Below, one piece after another: positions 9,324 to 18,301 of a stretch of DNA of 64,000 bases. A program made the position numbers and the translations under genes. Position 1 is the stretch's first letter; each line of letters opens with the position of its first letter. The notes under the pieces are model-generated. The model was not told the DNA's origin. It made no database searches and saw only the letters and a program-made list of their open reading frames with translations. The stretch is taken from the NCBI RefSeq assembly GCF_000294775.2, contig NZ_CP015506.1, positions 2,765,501 through 2,829,500 on the forward strand, in the 5' to 3' direction. This DNA is from Cytobacillus oceanisediminis 2691. Lineage in GTDB: Bacteria > Bacillota > Bacilli > Bacillales > Cytobacillaceae.

Positions 9324-10700
9324 ATGTTAGGATTCTTACAAAGAATTGGTAAAGCATTAATGCTTCCGATTGCCGTCCTGCCTGCCGCAGGTCTTTTGCT
9401 CCGCTTTGGACAAGATGATTTATTGGGCATTCCGTTTATCGCAAATGCCGGCAATGCCATTTTCGCCAACCTCGCACTTATTTTTGCCATCGGGGTTGCC
9501 ATGGGATTCGCGAAAGACAGTAATGGAGCAGCTGCCCTTTCAGGCGCCATCGGTTTTCTTGTATTAACAGAAGGAGCAATTGCCATCGATGAAAATATAA
9601 ATATGGGAGTACTGGGCGGTATTATTGCCGGTATTATTGCTGGATTATTATATAACCGCTTCCATGATATCAAACTTCCGGATTGGCTTGGATTCTTCAG
9701 CGGCCGACGCTTCGTTCCGATTATTACTTCCGTAACGATGATTCTGCTGGCTGCCATTGCAGGTTTTGCCTGGCCTCCAATCCAGGGCGCAATCGATTCA
9801 TTGGGCAACTGGATCATTGGTCTGGGTGCTTTAGGGTCAGGTCTATTTGGATTCTTAAACCGCCTGCTAATTCCATTGGGTCTTCACCACGTATTGAACA
9901 GTTTATTCTGGTTCCAGTTCGGCGAATTTGAAGGAGTTAATGGAGATATTGCCCGCTTCTTCGCCGGAGACCCGTCAGCAGGCGCTTACATGACTGGATT
10001 CTTCCCTGTTATGATGTTCGGTCTTCCAGCTGCAGCATTTGCAATCATTGCAACAGCTAAGCCTGAAAATAGGAAAGCTGTATCAGGAATGTTCATTGGT
10101 CTTGCACTAACTTCATTCCTGACTGGTATTACAGAGCCAATCGAGTTCTCATTTATGTTTATTGCACCGCTTCTATATGGAGTTCACGCCATCTTAACCG
10201 GGGTTTCCATGTGGGTTACGTCTCTGTTGGGAATCCGCGATGGTTTCACATTCTCAGCAGGCGCACTCGATTATGCGCTGAACTTTAATATCGCTGAAAA
10301 GCCGCTGCTGCTTTTAGGAATTGGCGTCATCTACGCCATTGTTTACTTCGTTATCTTCTATGCCTTAATAAAAGCGTTTAACCTGAAAACGCCTGGCCGT
10401 GAAGATGAAACAGATGTAGTTGAAGAAGAAGAGGCACCTGCCAGTCAGGGCAATAATAAGTATGAAGTTATGGCCAGCCATTTTATCAAAGATATTGGCG
10501 GAGCTGACAACATCACTTCCATTGATAACTGTGCAACACGCCTCCGCTTAAATATTGCTGATATGGAAAAGGTTAAGGAAAGTGCACTGAAAGCACATGG
10601 CGCAAAAGGAATCATGAAATTAAGCAAGACAAACCTTCAGATCATTGTTGGTACAGATGTGGAATTTGTAGCAGATGAAATGAAGAAAATTAAGAAGTAA
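9324..10700 (+). CDS. nagP: PTS N-acetylglucosamine transporter, EIICB
   Basis: This 458-residue permease imports GlcNAc and phosphorylates it to GlcNAc-6-phosphate. The EIIC domain (about residues 1-360) has roughly ten membrane segments and the glucose-superfamily motif GITEPIEFSFMF. A short linker leads to the EIIB domain, whose phospho-cysteine lies in DNCATRLRLNI near residue 398. There is no fused EIIA, so a separate EIIA-Glc must supply phosphate. RBS AAGGAGAG precedes the ATG. The gene is monocistronic, flanked by the NagR-type operator and a terminator. Similarity to B. subtilis NagP is the basis of the name. Confidence 0.93.
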   Translation: MLGFLQRIGKALMLPIAVLPAAGLLLRFGQDDLLGIPFIANAGNAIFANLALIFAIGVAMGFAKDSNGAAALSGAIGFLVLTEGAIAIDENINMGVLGGIIAGIIAGLLYNRFHDIKLPDWLGFFSGRRFVPIITSVTMILLAAIAGFAWPPIQGAIDSLGNWIIGLGALGSGLFGFLNRLLIPLGLHHVLNSLFWFQFGEFEGVNGDIARFFAGDPSAGAYMTGFFPVMMFGLPAAAFAIIATAKPENRKAVSGMFIGLALTSFLTGITEPIEFSFMFIAPLLYGVHAILTGVSMWVTSLLGIRDGFTFSAGALDYALNFNIAEKPLLLLGIGVIYAIVYFVIFYALIKAFNLKTPGREDETDVVEEEEAPASQGNNKYEVMASHFIKDIGGADNITSIDNCATRLRLNIADMEKVKESALKAHGAKGIMKLSKTNLQIIVGTDVEFVADEMKKIKK

Positions 10701-10707
10701 TGACTAA

Positions 10708-10739
10708 AAAACAGTGTCCCTTGCCGGACACTGTTTTTC
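10708..10739 (+). terminator. Terminator after nagP
   Basis: AAACAGTGTCC pairs with GGACACTGTTT around a short loop and is followed by a T run. The hairpin touches the convergent chbG stop codon and may serve both genes. Confidence 0.88.
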
Positions 10740-11438
10740 TTATAGCAGCTTTATATCTGGTGGAAGCTTTGTGGAGCACAGTATTTCCAGCTCTTTTAAC
10801 CGCATTAAATTATAAGATGACCCCTCCATTAGCAATTGATCTGCGAATGCCGGATGGCACATGACTTCCACTGTTTCCCCGTCTTCCGCCTTTTCTGCCA
10901 GCATGCTGAAATAATCTTCCTGAATGCCATCTCCGTAAAAATCGAATAAGCATCTGTTAGAATAACTTTTGACTCCTTCAAGCGGAAAGTCGCCATTGAC
11001 TCTGAAAGGGAGATCGTATTTATTGGAAAGGCTTTGAATCACTGGGAGAAACTCTTCGCGTGTATGAACGTGATGATGGCTATCCAAATGGGAAGGCACA
11101 ATACCAGCCTCGATAAAACGGTCAATTTGTGCAGACCATTCAAGCTCGATCTCAAGTGCGGATATTCCGTCCAAATCTGCCTGTGATCTGAAGTATCCAT
11201 CTTTAGTCGTTAAAGTTCTTAAATTGGATAATAACGGCTTCCCGCATGTCAGGACTAAATGGACGCCAGTTCGTAAACCCGGGTATTGTCTGGCCATTGC
11301 CAGGGCTTGCCCGGTTCCGGGCATGTTCATCATCATGGTGGCGGAATTGACAATTCCAAATAGATGGCTGTGCAAAATTCCATAGTTAACTCCGGGACTA
11401 TAGCCGAAATCATCAGCATTGACGATGAGCTTAATCAT
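10740..11438 (-). CDS. chbG: ChbG/YdjC-type carbohydrate deacetylase
   Basis: The 232-residue protein is a YdjC/ChbG family deacetylase, which removes an acetyl group from chitobiose or chitobiose-6-phosphate so that phosphoglycosidase can act. The metal-binding aspartates are in LIVNADDFGYSPGVN and the histidines in SHLDSHHHVHTREEF, with a further histidine in EVMCHPAF. ATG 11438 is preceded by GGAGGAG; the open frame extends ten codons further without a ribosome site. It is codirectional with the PTS/GH4 operon but separated from it by a 0.9-kb repeat array. This makes chitobiose a likely substrate of the PTS operon. Confidence 0.88.
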   Translation of the reverse strand: MIKLIVNADDFGYSPGVNYGILHSHLFGIVNSATMMMNMPGTGQALAMARQYPGLRTGVHLVLTCGKPLLSNLRTLTTKDGYFRSQADLDGISALEIELEWSAQIDRFIEAGIVPSHLDSHHHVHTREEFLPVIQSLSNKYDLPFRVNGDFPLEGVKSYSNRCLFDFYGDGIQEDYFSMLAEKAEDGETVEVMCHPAFADQLLMEGSSYNLMRLKELEILCSTKLPPDIKLL

Positions 11439-11499
11439 GGTTATTCTCCTCCGGTTACATAGCTGCAAGGCAGCATGAAACGATCTGCTGCCCTGCCAA

Positions 11500-12421
11500 T
11501 TTTCACTTTAATTGCGCTGTTCTCTTTTTTTATTGCGCCGATATTTATGTCATTTTGCGTCTGACCCTTGCTTTTTTGCGCTCTCGAGATCTGATTGCGT
11601 CTTTTTTTGCTTTAATTGCGCTGTTCTGTTTCTTTTTTGCTCCTTTATTTAAGTCATTTGCGTCTGACCCTTGCTTTTTTGCGCTTTCGGGATCTGATTG
11701 CGTCTTTTTTTGCTTTAATTGCGCTGTTCTTTTTTTTTATTGCGCCGATATTTATGTCATTTGCGTCTGACCGTTGCATTTTTGCGCTCTCTGGACCTGA
11801 TTGCGTCTTTTTTGCTTTAATTGCGCTGTTCTGTTTCTTTATTGCGCCGATATTTATGTCATTTGCGTCTGACCCTTGCTTTTTTCGCTTTCGGGATCTG
11901 ATTGCGTCTTGATTTGCTTTAATTGCGCTGTTCTGTTTCTTTATTGCGCCGATATTTAAGTCATTTGCGTCTGACCCTTGCATTTTTGCGCTCTCTGGAC
12001 CTGATTGCGTCTTTTTTGCTTTAATTGCGCTGTTCTGTTTCTTTTTTGCGCCGATATTTATGTCATTTGCGTCTGACCCTTGCTTTTTTGCGCTTTCGGG
12101 ATCTGATTGCGTCTTTTTTTGCTTTAATTGCGCTGTTCTTTTTTTTTATTGCGCCGATATTTATGTCATTTGCGTCTGACCGTTGCATTTTTGCGCTCTC
12201 TGGACCTGATTGCGTCTTTTTTGCTTTAATTGCGCTGTTCTGTTTCTTTATTGCGCCGATATTTATGTCATTTGCGTCTGACCCTTGCTTTTTTCGCTTT
12301 CGGGATCTGATTGCGTCTTGATTTGCTTTAATTGCGCTGTTCTGTTTCTTTATTGCGCCGATATTTATGTCATTTGCGTCTGACCCTTGCTTTTTTGCGC
12401 TTTCGGGGCCTGATTGCGTCT
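11500..12421. repeat. Long T-rich array, 102.4-bp units made of five 20.5-bp steps
   Basis: CTGATTGCGTC recurs at 11591, 11694, 11797, 11898, 12001, 12103, 12206, 12307 and 12410, a mean period of 102.4 bp. Inside a unit the anchor TGC(G) recurs about every 21 bp (for example 11596, 11617, 11638, 11659, 11680, 11699). Four units are duplicated almost exactly with an offset of 409 bp. The array lies between the GH4 gene and chbG. Open frames on both strands are a by-product of the repeat; none has a ribosome site or a recognisable domain. Confidence 0.9.
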
Positions 12422-12424
12422 AAT

Positions 12425-13747
12425 TTATTGAAATTGCGGCAAGTAGGTACGATGGGCTTCGAGCATTTCATCCAGTATCTTTTTAGCTATCCTGTCGGAA
12501 CCCACCAGCGGATTGATTGTCAGCGCTAGAAGAGCAGTATTGTAATCACCAGTCAGGGCGGCTTCTATGGTCACCCTTTCAAAGGATTTAATTGATTGAA
12601 CCAGTCCCCTGACTGAAACTGGGAGTTCTCCGACGGCTAACGGCTTTGGTCCGTCTTTCGTTATCATGCAGCTGACCTCAACAGCTGATTCAGACGGAAT
12701 GCCTGCAATGGCGCAATTATTTCGGGTGTTAACCGGCTGTATATCCCTTTTATCAGTATAGATGGAATGAATCAGCCTGCATGCTGCATCACTGTAGTAA
12801 GCCCCTCCCCTTTTTTCCAGCTGCGGCGGCTTTTCAGCAAGATCTGGATTCTGATATAACAGGAAGAGCTCTTCCTCCAGCTTTTTAACTACTTCAGCCC
12901 GAGTTCCGCCTTCTGATGCTGCCTTTACTTCTTCTTCCACCATTTCACGTGTTTTATAGTAATAATTGTGGTAAGGACAAGGAAGCACATTCAATGCCTG
13001 CAAAAATTCCGGTTCCCATCCCATCGCATGGATGTTTTTCATCGTGATCGATTGTTCTTTGTCCGTAAGCTTTTTCAGCAGATCTTCCTTGACGCTCACT
13101 CCATCGACATAGACGTCAAGACCGTATACAAGGTGGTTGAGACCCGCAAAGTCAATTCTTACTCTGCTGTGATCCACATTCATTAATTGGGCTGCCCCCA
13201 TCTCCATCCCAATGGGTACATTGCATAAACCAACCACTTTTTTGATTTTGCTGTATCGCAGGACTGCTTCTGTGATCATTCCTGCCGGATTGGTAAAATT
13301 GATAAGCCATGCGTTTGGGCACAATTCTTCTATTTCACGGCAGATCTCCATAATGACTGGAATGGTTCTGAGTGCCTTAAAAAATCCTCCCGGGCCATTG
13401 GTTTCCTGGCCCAGCACTCCATATTTCAGCGGAATTCTCTCGTCCTTTGCTCTTGCATCCAATAGCCCGACACGGAATTGGGTTGTAACAAAATCGGCAT
13501 TCATAAGTGCTTTTTTTCTATCTAAAGTAAGCTCAATCTGTATGGGAACCCCTGCTTTTTCAACCATCCGCTTCGCTAATTGCCCGACAATCTCGAGCTT
13601 TTTTCTTCCTTCCTCCACATCTACAAGCCAAATTTCCCTGACAGGCAATTCCTGATGTCTTTTGATAAAGCCTTCAATCAATTCAGGTGTATAGCTTGAA
13701 CCTCCGCCTATTACGGCTATTTTTATACTATCTGGTTGCTGTGCCAT
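12425..13747 (-). CDS. 6-phospho-beta-glucosidase, GH4 family
   Basis: GH4 enzymes cleave phosphorylated disaccharides taken up by a PTS, using NAD+ and a divalent metal. The 440-residue protein begins with a Rossmann motif ([15 protein letters not shown]) and contains the metal-ligand cysteine in [12 protein letters not shown], the histidine in [10 protein letters not shown] and the conserved NPAG stretch. ATG 13747 has AGAGAGG upstream; an upstream in-frame start at 13768 lacks one. It overlaps or closely follows the EIIA gene. With ChbG in the same direction, the natural substrate may be (deacetylated) chitobiose-6-phosphate rather than cellobiose-6-phosphate. Confidence 0.92.
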   Translation of the reverse strand: MAQQPDSIKIAVIGGGSSYTPELIEGFIKRHQELPVREIWLVDVEEGRKKLEIVGQLAKRMVEKAGVPIQIELTLDRKKALMNADFVTTQFRVGLLDARAKDERIPLKYGVLGQETNGPGGFFKALRTIPVIMEICREIEELCPNAWLINFTNPAGMITEAVLRYSKIKKVVGLCNVPIGMEMGAAQLMNVDHSRVRIDFAGLNHLVYGLDVYVDGVSVKEDLLKKLTDKEQSITMKNIHAMGWEPEFLQALNVLPCPYHNYYYKTREMVEEEVKAASEGGTRAEVVKKLEEELFLLYQNPDLAEKPPQLEKRGGAYYSDAACRLIHSIYTDKRDIQPVNTRNNCAIAGIPSESAVEVSCMITKDGPKPLAVGELPVSVRGLVQSIKSFERVTIEAALTGDYNTALLALTINPLVGSDRIAKKILDEMLEAHRTYLPQFQ

Positions 13748-13760
13748 TCGTTTACCTCTC

Positions 13761-14075
13761 TTAGTCAAGTTTCTTGTATAAGTCGATAAATTCCTGTGCC
13801 ATGTCTTTAATAGTCAGTGCATTCATCAAATGATCCTGTGCATGGACAAGAATTATCGGCAGATCGAATTGAGCTCCGGAAGCCTCCCCCTGAATTAACT
13901 CAGTTTGATGTCTGTGTGCCAGCACAAACTCCTCCTCGGCTTCCCGGATTTTTGCTTCCGCTGCTTCGAACTTTCCGGCCTTTGCTTTCTGGATGGATTC
14001 CATTGCCAGACTTCTGGCATTCCCGCTGTGCAAAATAAGCTGAAATGATATTTGATAAAGCTTTTCTTTATCCAT
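13761..14075 (-). CDS. PTS lactose/cellobiose-type EIIA
   Basis: This 104-residue soluble EIIA carries phosphate from HPr to EIIB. It has the all-helical lactose/cellobiose fold, with the active-site histidine in ILVHAQDHLMNALT near residue 78 and the conserved segment FVLAHRHQTELIQGEA. The order EIIB-EIIC-EIIA-GH4 is the standard lic/cel/chb layout. The 12-bp gap to the EIIC gene and the tight junction with the GH4 gene indicate one transcript. Confidence 0.93.
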   Translation of the reverse strand: MDKEKLYQISFQLILHSGNARSLAMESIQKAKAGKFEAAEAKIREAEEEFVLAHRHQTELIQGEASGAQFDLPIILVHAQDHLMNALTIKDMAQEFIDLYKKLD

Positions 14076-14087
14076 TCATTAACCCGC

Positions 14088-15422
14088 CTAACCTTGAATT
14101 GTTGGTGTTTGTTCTGGCTGCACCTGCTTCAGTTTCTTTTCATCCATTTTCCCTGTTACATATACGAATGGAAGATAAATGACAATGGAAATCGCTAAAT
14201 TCACAAGTGCCAGTACTGCACCGGAGATATGTCCTCCTGTAGCAAGATAGCCGCCAATACCTGCAGGCGTCACCCAGGGAATGCTTGCCACAACGACCGG
14301 ATAAACAAGCCCCCATTTAATCGCCAGATACGCGACTACAGTCATAATGACAGGTGCCGAAATAAACGGTATTAGCCAGATTGGATTTAACACGATCGGA
14401 AGGCCAAATAATAATGGCTCATTGATTTGGAAGATTCCAGGCGGTGTTCCCAATGCCAGCATTTGCTTGTGCCTCTTTCTTCCTGCAATAAACATGGCAA
14501 TGATAAGGCCAAGCGTTGCTCCAGACCCGCCGAGATAAACGAAGGCATCCAGGAATGGACCTGCCAGAATTGCATATTTATCAAGATCTGCCACACCCTG
14601 AGCATATAAATCTGTATTTTTGGTCCCGAGAGATGTGAATAAAGGCGTTGTTACACCTCCAAGAATATTAGGCCCATGAAGGCCAACCGCCCAGAAGCCA
14701 TGAACCAAAAAGACAATAAGTATCGCAAATGGCAGGGAATCAGCTGCATTTGTCAAAGGTGCGACAAGGGTTGCATTTAGCCAGTCATTTAAGAATTCCC
14801 CATTTGTCATTTTTCTGAACAGAAGGCCTGCCACTCCAAATATGAAAATCGTAAGCATGCCCGGCACCAATTTGGCAAATGCTCCTGCAACGGCAGGAGG
14901 TACTCCATCCGGGAGTCTGATAATAAAGGCTTTTACCCTACTCAGACGTATAAATACTTCTGTTGCAAGAAGGGCCACCACAATCCCTGTAAATAAAGCC
15001 GTAGCATTAAAGTATCCATAGCCAATGAACCCCCAGACACCTTCTGTATCCGGCACCTGGCCTACCTGAGGGACTAAGAGGAAGAAGCAGGCTGCGGCAA
15101 CCAGCATCGCCTCGAATCCATCATCCCCATAGGATTTGGCAAGCCTGTGGGATATGCCAAAAACGGCGAATATGGTCAAGAAAGCAAACGTGCCCCACCA
15201 AATATCTCCGCCCAGTGTTTTCCAGGATTCGCCGAAAATGCTTTCCATGAGTCTTCCATATGGCTTAATGATTTCCCCTAAATTATTAAACAGAACAGCA
15301 AATGATCCTACCATCGTGATGGCAATCATCCCGATCAAGGCATCCCGGATAGCAAGCAAATGCCTGTTATTGCCGAATTTCATAGCATAAGGCATGATAT
15401 ATTTCTCAATAAACGTCATCAT
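14088..15422 (-). CDS. PTS lactose/cellobiose-type EIIC permease
   Basis: The 444-residue membrane subunit forms the sugar channel. It shows about ten membrane segments and the family motif GIFQINEPLLFGLPIVLNP, in which the NEP residues contact the sugar. The start is ambiguous between GTG 15425, ATG 15422 and ATG 15419; AAAGGGTGA favours 15422. The start abuts the stop codon of the EIIB gene, so the two are translationally coupled. Substrate specificity between cellobiose and chitobiose cannot be told from sequence, but ChbG downstream favours chitobiose. Confidence 0.93.
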   Translation of the reverse strand: MMTFIEKYIMPYAMKFGNNRHLLAIRDALIGMIAITMVGSFAVLFNNLGEIIKPYGRLMESIFGESWKTLGGDIWWGTFAFLTIFAVFGISHRLAKSYGDDGFEAMLVAAACFFLLVPQVGQVPDTEGVWGFIGYGYFNATALFTGIVVALLATEVFIRLSRVKAFIIRLPDGVPPAVAGAFAKLVPGMLTIFIFGVAGLLFRKMTNGEFLNDWLNATLVAPLTNAADSLPFAILIVFLVHGFWAVGLHGPNILGGVTTPLFTSLGTKNTDLYAQGVADLDKYAILAGPFLDAFVYLGGSGATLGLIIAMFIAGRKRHKQMLALGTPPGIFQINEPLLFGLPIVLNPIWLIPFISAPVIMTVVAYLAIKWGLVYPVVVASIPWVTPAGIGGYLATGGHISGAVLALVNLAISIVIYLPFVYVTGKMDEKKLKQVQPEQTPTIQG

Positions 15423-15424
15423 CA

Positions 15425-15730
15425 CTATTCACCCTTTATTAATGACATAGCTTGCTTCAATACTTCCTCTCCATTGCATAAGCCATAATGCATGGGGTTT
15501 ATGGGAGCTACAGGGATCCTGCCGCCTGCCTCTTTCTTCAATTGCTCGGTCATAAACCGGATCTGCGGTCCCAGCAGCAGTACATCTGCCGAATCAATAT
15601 GATTTCTAACCTCCCCGTTGCCGACAGCCCAAATTTTACAGTCGATTCCCTGGCTTTCAGCGCTTGCCTGCATTTTAGTCACTAGAAGACTAGTAGACAT
15701 TCCTGCCGAACAGCATAACAAAATATTCAT
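15425..15730 (-). CDS. PTS lactose/cellobiose-type EIIB
   Basis: This roughly 101-residue cytoplasmic EIIB has the phospho-cysteine loop right at the N-terminus ([16 protein letters not shown]), as in LicB/CelA. The frame is open further upstream, but AAAGGGGG lies 6 nt before ATG 15730 (ATG 15733 is an adjacent alternative). It is the first gene of the PTS operon, preceded by a cre site in the leader and by GntR-type operators further up. Confidence 0.93.
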   Translation of the reverse strand: MNILLCCSAGMSTSLLVTKMQASAESQGIDCKIWAVGNGEVRNHIDSADVLLLGPQIRFMTEQLKKEAGGRIPVAPINPMHYGLCNGEEVLKQAMSLIKGE

Positions 15731-15748
15731 CATTGACCCCCTTTTCTG

Positions 15749-15762
15749 TGTAAGCGATTTCA
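15749..15762 (-). promoter_or_regulatory. cre site (CcpA) of the PTS operon
   Basis: TGTAAGCGATTTCA matches the CcpA consensus WTGNAANCGNWNNCW at all defined positions and reads as a match on both strands. It lies just upstream of the EIIB ribosome site, so CcpA would act as a roadblock, giving catabolite repression. Confidence 0.75.
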
Positions 15763-15889
15763 AAATAATAGAATGATTGCTTATTCTAATAGTACCATCA
15801 ATAAAACAGATTATTCAGTTAATTCGATCGAAAAATATTCCTTTTTTGAAGTCACTCACCCCCCTTCAATATCCTATGCTTGAAATTAA

Positions 15890-15967
15890 TTGTAATGACA
15901 AATGATTAATTTTTCAATACATTTTTAAAATTTGTTATTACAAATTAATTTGGAATTGATATGACAA
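15890..15967. promoter_or_regulatory. Three GntR-type boxes TTGT-N4-ACAA
   Basis: TTGTAATGACAA (15890-15901), TTGTTATTACAA (15932-15943) and TTGATATGACAA (15956-15967, one mismatch) share the pattern TTGT-N4-ACAA, which fits the GT-N-AC symmetry of GntR/HutC operators. The middle box extends to a 7-bp inverted repeat. They lie between the PTS operon and the divergent GntR gene; the third covers a possible -35 TTGATA of that gene. Confidence 0.6.
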
Positions 15968-16015
15968 TATGTTTTATGGAATAATAGAAAGAAGAACAGA
16001 GTAGGAGGAACGGGG

Positions 16016-16747
16016 ATGAAAGACGGTTTCACCGAGGATAGTGCCCTGCACTTGAAGGTTAAAGAAAGTATTCTTGAACTTATTCGAAATGGAGCATTCA
16101 AACCGGATACAAAATTGCCGACAGAAGCGGAGTTTTGTGAAAAATATGGGGTCAGCCGGACGACCATTAGAACAGCACTCCAGCAGCTGAGCACAGAAGG
16201 CCATATTTATCGCCAGCAAGGCAGAGGCACATTTGTATCAAGCAATAAAGTTAAACAGCGGCTGACTTCTACAGTCGAAAACTTTTCAAAGCAAATGGCG
16301 ATGCAGGGAAAAAACCCGCTTATAAAAGTAATAAACCTTGAAGTCATCCCTGCCGATCCCTTCTTAGCAGATGTCTTTGAGCTGTCAGAAGGCGATCCCG
16401 TTAATGTACTCGAACGGATCAGATATGCGGATGACGAGCCGCTTCAATATGAAAAAGCCTTTCTGCCATGGAAAAAGACCCCCAGCTTGAACCGGCAGGC
16501 CTGTGAAAAATCCTTATACAATTTGCTGCAGACTCAATACAACCTGAAAATCAAAAAGACAATCGAGCATTTAGAAATTTCACTTCCGGAAGAGGAAATT
16601 AGTAACCTGTTAAAAATCAAACCTGAAACACCGTGTTTCGCTCTTGAAACATATGCCCATATTGAAGACGGAAGCTTAATCGAGTATTCCAAAACGATGT
16701 TCCGCGGGGACTATGCTCATTTTATTATTGAACGGAATTATGAATAA
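16016..16747 (+). CDS. GntR-family regulator, HutC subfamily (UTRA domain)
   Basis: The 243-residue protein has an N-terminal winged helix (about residues 10-75: TKLPTEAEFCEKYGVSRTTIRTALQQL, then GRGTFV) and a C-terminal UTRA ligand domain ending in ALETYAHIEDGSLIEYSKT. UTRA domains bind phosphorylated sugars. A GGAGGAACGGGG ribosome site precedes the ATG. It is divergent from the PTS operon and very probably its repressor, induced by the phosphorylated disaccharide. It is not obviously NagR, whose operators in front of nagB/nagP have a different sequence. Confidence 0.9.
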   Translation: MKDGFTEDSALHLKVKESILELIRNGAFKPDTKLPTEAEFCEKYGVSRTTIRTALQQLSTEGHIYRQQGRGTFVSSNKVKQRLTSTVENFSKQMAMQGKNPLIKVINLEVIPADPFLADVFELSEGDPVNVLERIRYADDEPLQYEKAFLPWKKTPSLNRQACEKSLYNLLQTQYNLKIKKTIEHLEISLPEEEISNLLKIKPETPCFALETYAHIEDGSLIEYSKTMFRGDYAHFIIERNYE

Positions 16748-16789
16748 TAGTTTGGCGGAGGATACTGTAAATACCGGAATACACTTGTT

Positions 16790-17007
16790 GCTGCCGAATG
16801 CGCAGCTGATTTAGAAACCGGGATCTGCGATTTGGATTTTGCTGTCTGAATGCGTAGCTGGTTCGGACAGCGTGATCTGGACTTTGGCCTTTGCTGTCCG
16901 AATGCCTGCCTTGTTCGGACACCATCACCTGCGATTTGGCCTTTGCTGTCCGAATGTGTGCCTGATTCGGACGAGCAAGCAGCCGTTAGTCTTTTTGCTG
17001 TCCGATT
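16790..17007. repeat. 52-bp tandem array with GTCCGAA/TTCGGAC hairpins
   Basis: Units begin with GCTGTCCGAATG at 16790, 16841, 16893, 16945 and 16997 (51, 52, 52, 52 bp). Units 2 to 4 can form a hairpin from GTC(C/T)GAA and TTCGGAC around an 11-nt loop. The array fills the space between the 3' ends of the convergent gntR and grpB genes. No open frame with a ribosome site lies in it. Confidence 0.88.
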
Positions 17008-17056
17008 AGATATAGGTCCTCATTTTTTTAAATTGATAGATGAATAATGGATTCAC

Positions 17057-17578
17057 TTAGCATAATGCCCCATGCCACTTTATTGCCTTCATCTCAATTT
17101 TCCGCACCAGTGCTTCCTTCCCCTTTATGTATGCCTCAATGTTAAAGGGGTACTGTTTCGCTAACTCCATTTTTAAAGCTCCATATTGTTTTGCTTCTTC
17201 GCCGTTTAATCTTAAATAATCACGAAATGCAAGATGCCGGGTGATATCAGGATTCCCTTTTTCGTAGATATGGACATGATGGGTCCGCTGATTGCCCCCT
17301 TTCTCGAAATACCGCCGGCCAGGCAGTCCGTTTTCTCCGCGTGGTTCATACCCAAGAGAAATCATTTCAGTATTAAGGCGATCAACCTTCTCAATATCAT
17401 TTACGATTGGCATTATATCAATGACCGGCTTTGCTGCCAGACCTGGAATGGACGTGCTGCCTATATGATGAATGTCTAGAATCTCTGTTTTAAAAATCTT
17501 CTTGAGGAGTGCTGCCTCGTTTTTAAATAAGGTTGGCCAATCGGGATTATATGGAGTAACTGCCACTATCCTTGTCAT
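17057..17578 (-). CDS. GrpB-like nucleotidyltransferase-fold protein
   Basis: This 173-residue GrpB/UPF0157 protein has the signature HHIGSTSIPGLAAKPVIDIMPIV, where GST and the acidic residues resemble a polymerase-beta-type nucleotidyltransferase core, and the HHVHIYEKGN segment typical of the family. The reaction and substrate are not known. A GGAGGAG ribosome site lies just before the ATG. It follows the methyltransferase gene in the same direction with 24 bp between them, so the two probably share a transcript. Confidence 0.85.
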   Translation of the reverse strand: MTRIVAVTPYNPDWPTLFKNEAALLKKIFKTEILDIHHIGSTSIPGLAAKPVIDIMPIVNDIEKVDRLNTEMISLGYEPRGENGLPGRRYFEKGGNQRTHHVHIYEKGNPDITRHLAFRDYLRLNGEEAKQYGALKMELAKQYPFNIEAYIKGKEALVRKIEMKAIKWHGALC

Positions 17579-17602
17579 GATCTCCTCCTAATTTGAAAAG
17601 TT

Positions 17603-18301
17603 CTATTTTAGCCTCATTAAGCAGGCCCATAAAAAATCTTCTCCAAATAGATTACTAGGCTGCAGAATCTTTTTCATTTTTCTAATCTCCATGAAATGAA
17701 AGTCATTGTGAAAGATCGCTTTCAAGCGTTCTTCCGTATACCCGATGCCTCCCTTTAAGCTGCCGCTGCGATATACCTCCCAGTCCGGAGTAGGAAGCGC
17801 GCCATCAGTATTAAAGCAAACAAGTCCGAACTTTCCGCCCGGCTTCAGTGCAGCTTTGATTATTTCCAAATATGTCAGCCTTCTATGCGGGGGAAGATGA
17901 TGAAACATGCCGCTGTCATAAATAAGATCATAGGTGTGAGGTTCAAAATGGAAGTCAAAAAAAGATACACATTTAAAATTTATATCGGCTTGTGCTTCCT
18001 TTGCTCTTTCAGCGGCCCATTTGATCGCCTTTTTGGAAAAATCAATGGCATCCACTTGGGCTCCATTCTTCGCCAGAAAAATGGCATTCCTCCCTGGACC
18101 GCAGCCAATCTCAAGGATTTTTCCAGGCCTCAATCCATTTTGAACATACTCATATAGGTTTTCATCCGGCCCCTTCGCTATGAAAAATGGAACCTCTTTG
18201 TCCCGGTCTTCATAAAATTTTTCCCAGAAGGCTGTTGGTTCTCTTAACAATCCATCCAGCATTTCCAGTAAATCGTCGATATGTAAAATCGCTTTATCCA
18301 T
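17603..18301 (-). CDS. Class I SAM-dependent methyltransferase
   Basis: The 232-residue protein has a class I methyltransferase fold. Motif I is ILEIGCGPGRNAIFLAKNG, the acidic residue at the end of strand 2 is in VDAIDFSKKAI, and motif post-I/II includes DLIYDSGMFHHLPP. The target is unknown; the family includes TehB-like and small-molecule methyltransferases. It has a GGGGTCATTGCC leader with AAAGGGGG before the ATG. The downstream GrpB gene is probably cotranscribed. Confidence 0.85.
   Translation of the reverse strand: MDKAILHIDDLLEMLDGLLREPTAFWEKFYEDRDKEVPFFIAKGPDENLYEYVQNGLRPGKILEIGCGPGRNAIFLAKNGAQVDAIDFSKKAIKWAAERAKEAQADINFKCVSFFDFHFEPHTYDLIYDSGMFHHLPPHRRLTYLEIIKAALKPGGKFGLVCFNTDGALPTPDWEVYRSGSLKGGIGYTEERLKAIFHNDFHFMEIRKMKKILQPSNLFGEDFLWACLMRLK

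Noticed and set aside
11616..12321. Two nearly identical 98-residue hydrophobic ORFs and minus-strand lysine-rich ORFs
   Set aside because: They are produced by the 102-bp repeat period, which is close to a multiple of 3 in most units. They have no ribosome sites or domains.
16790..17007. CRISPR array
   Set aside because: Only about four units, with no distinct spacers; the full 52-bp unit is repeated.
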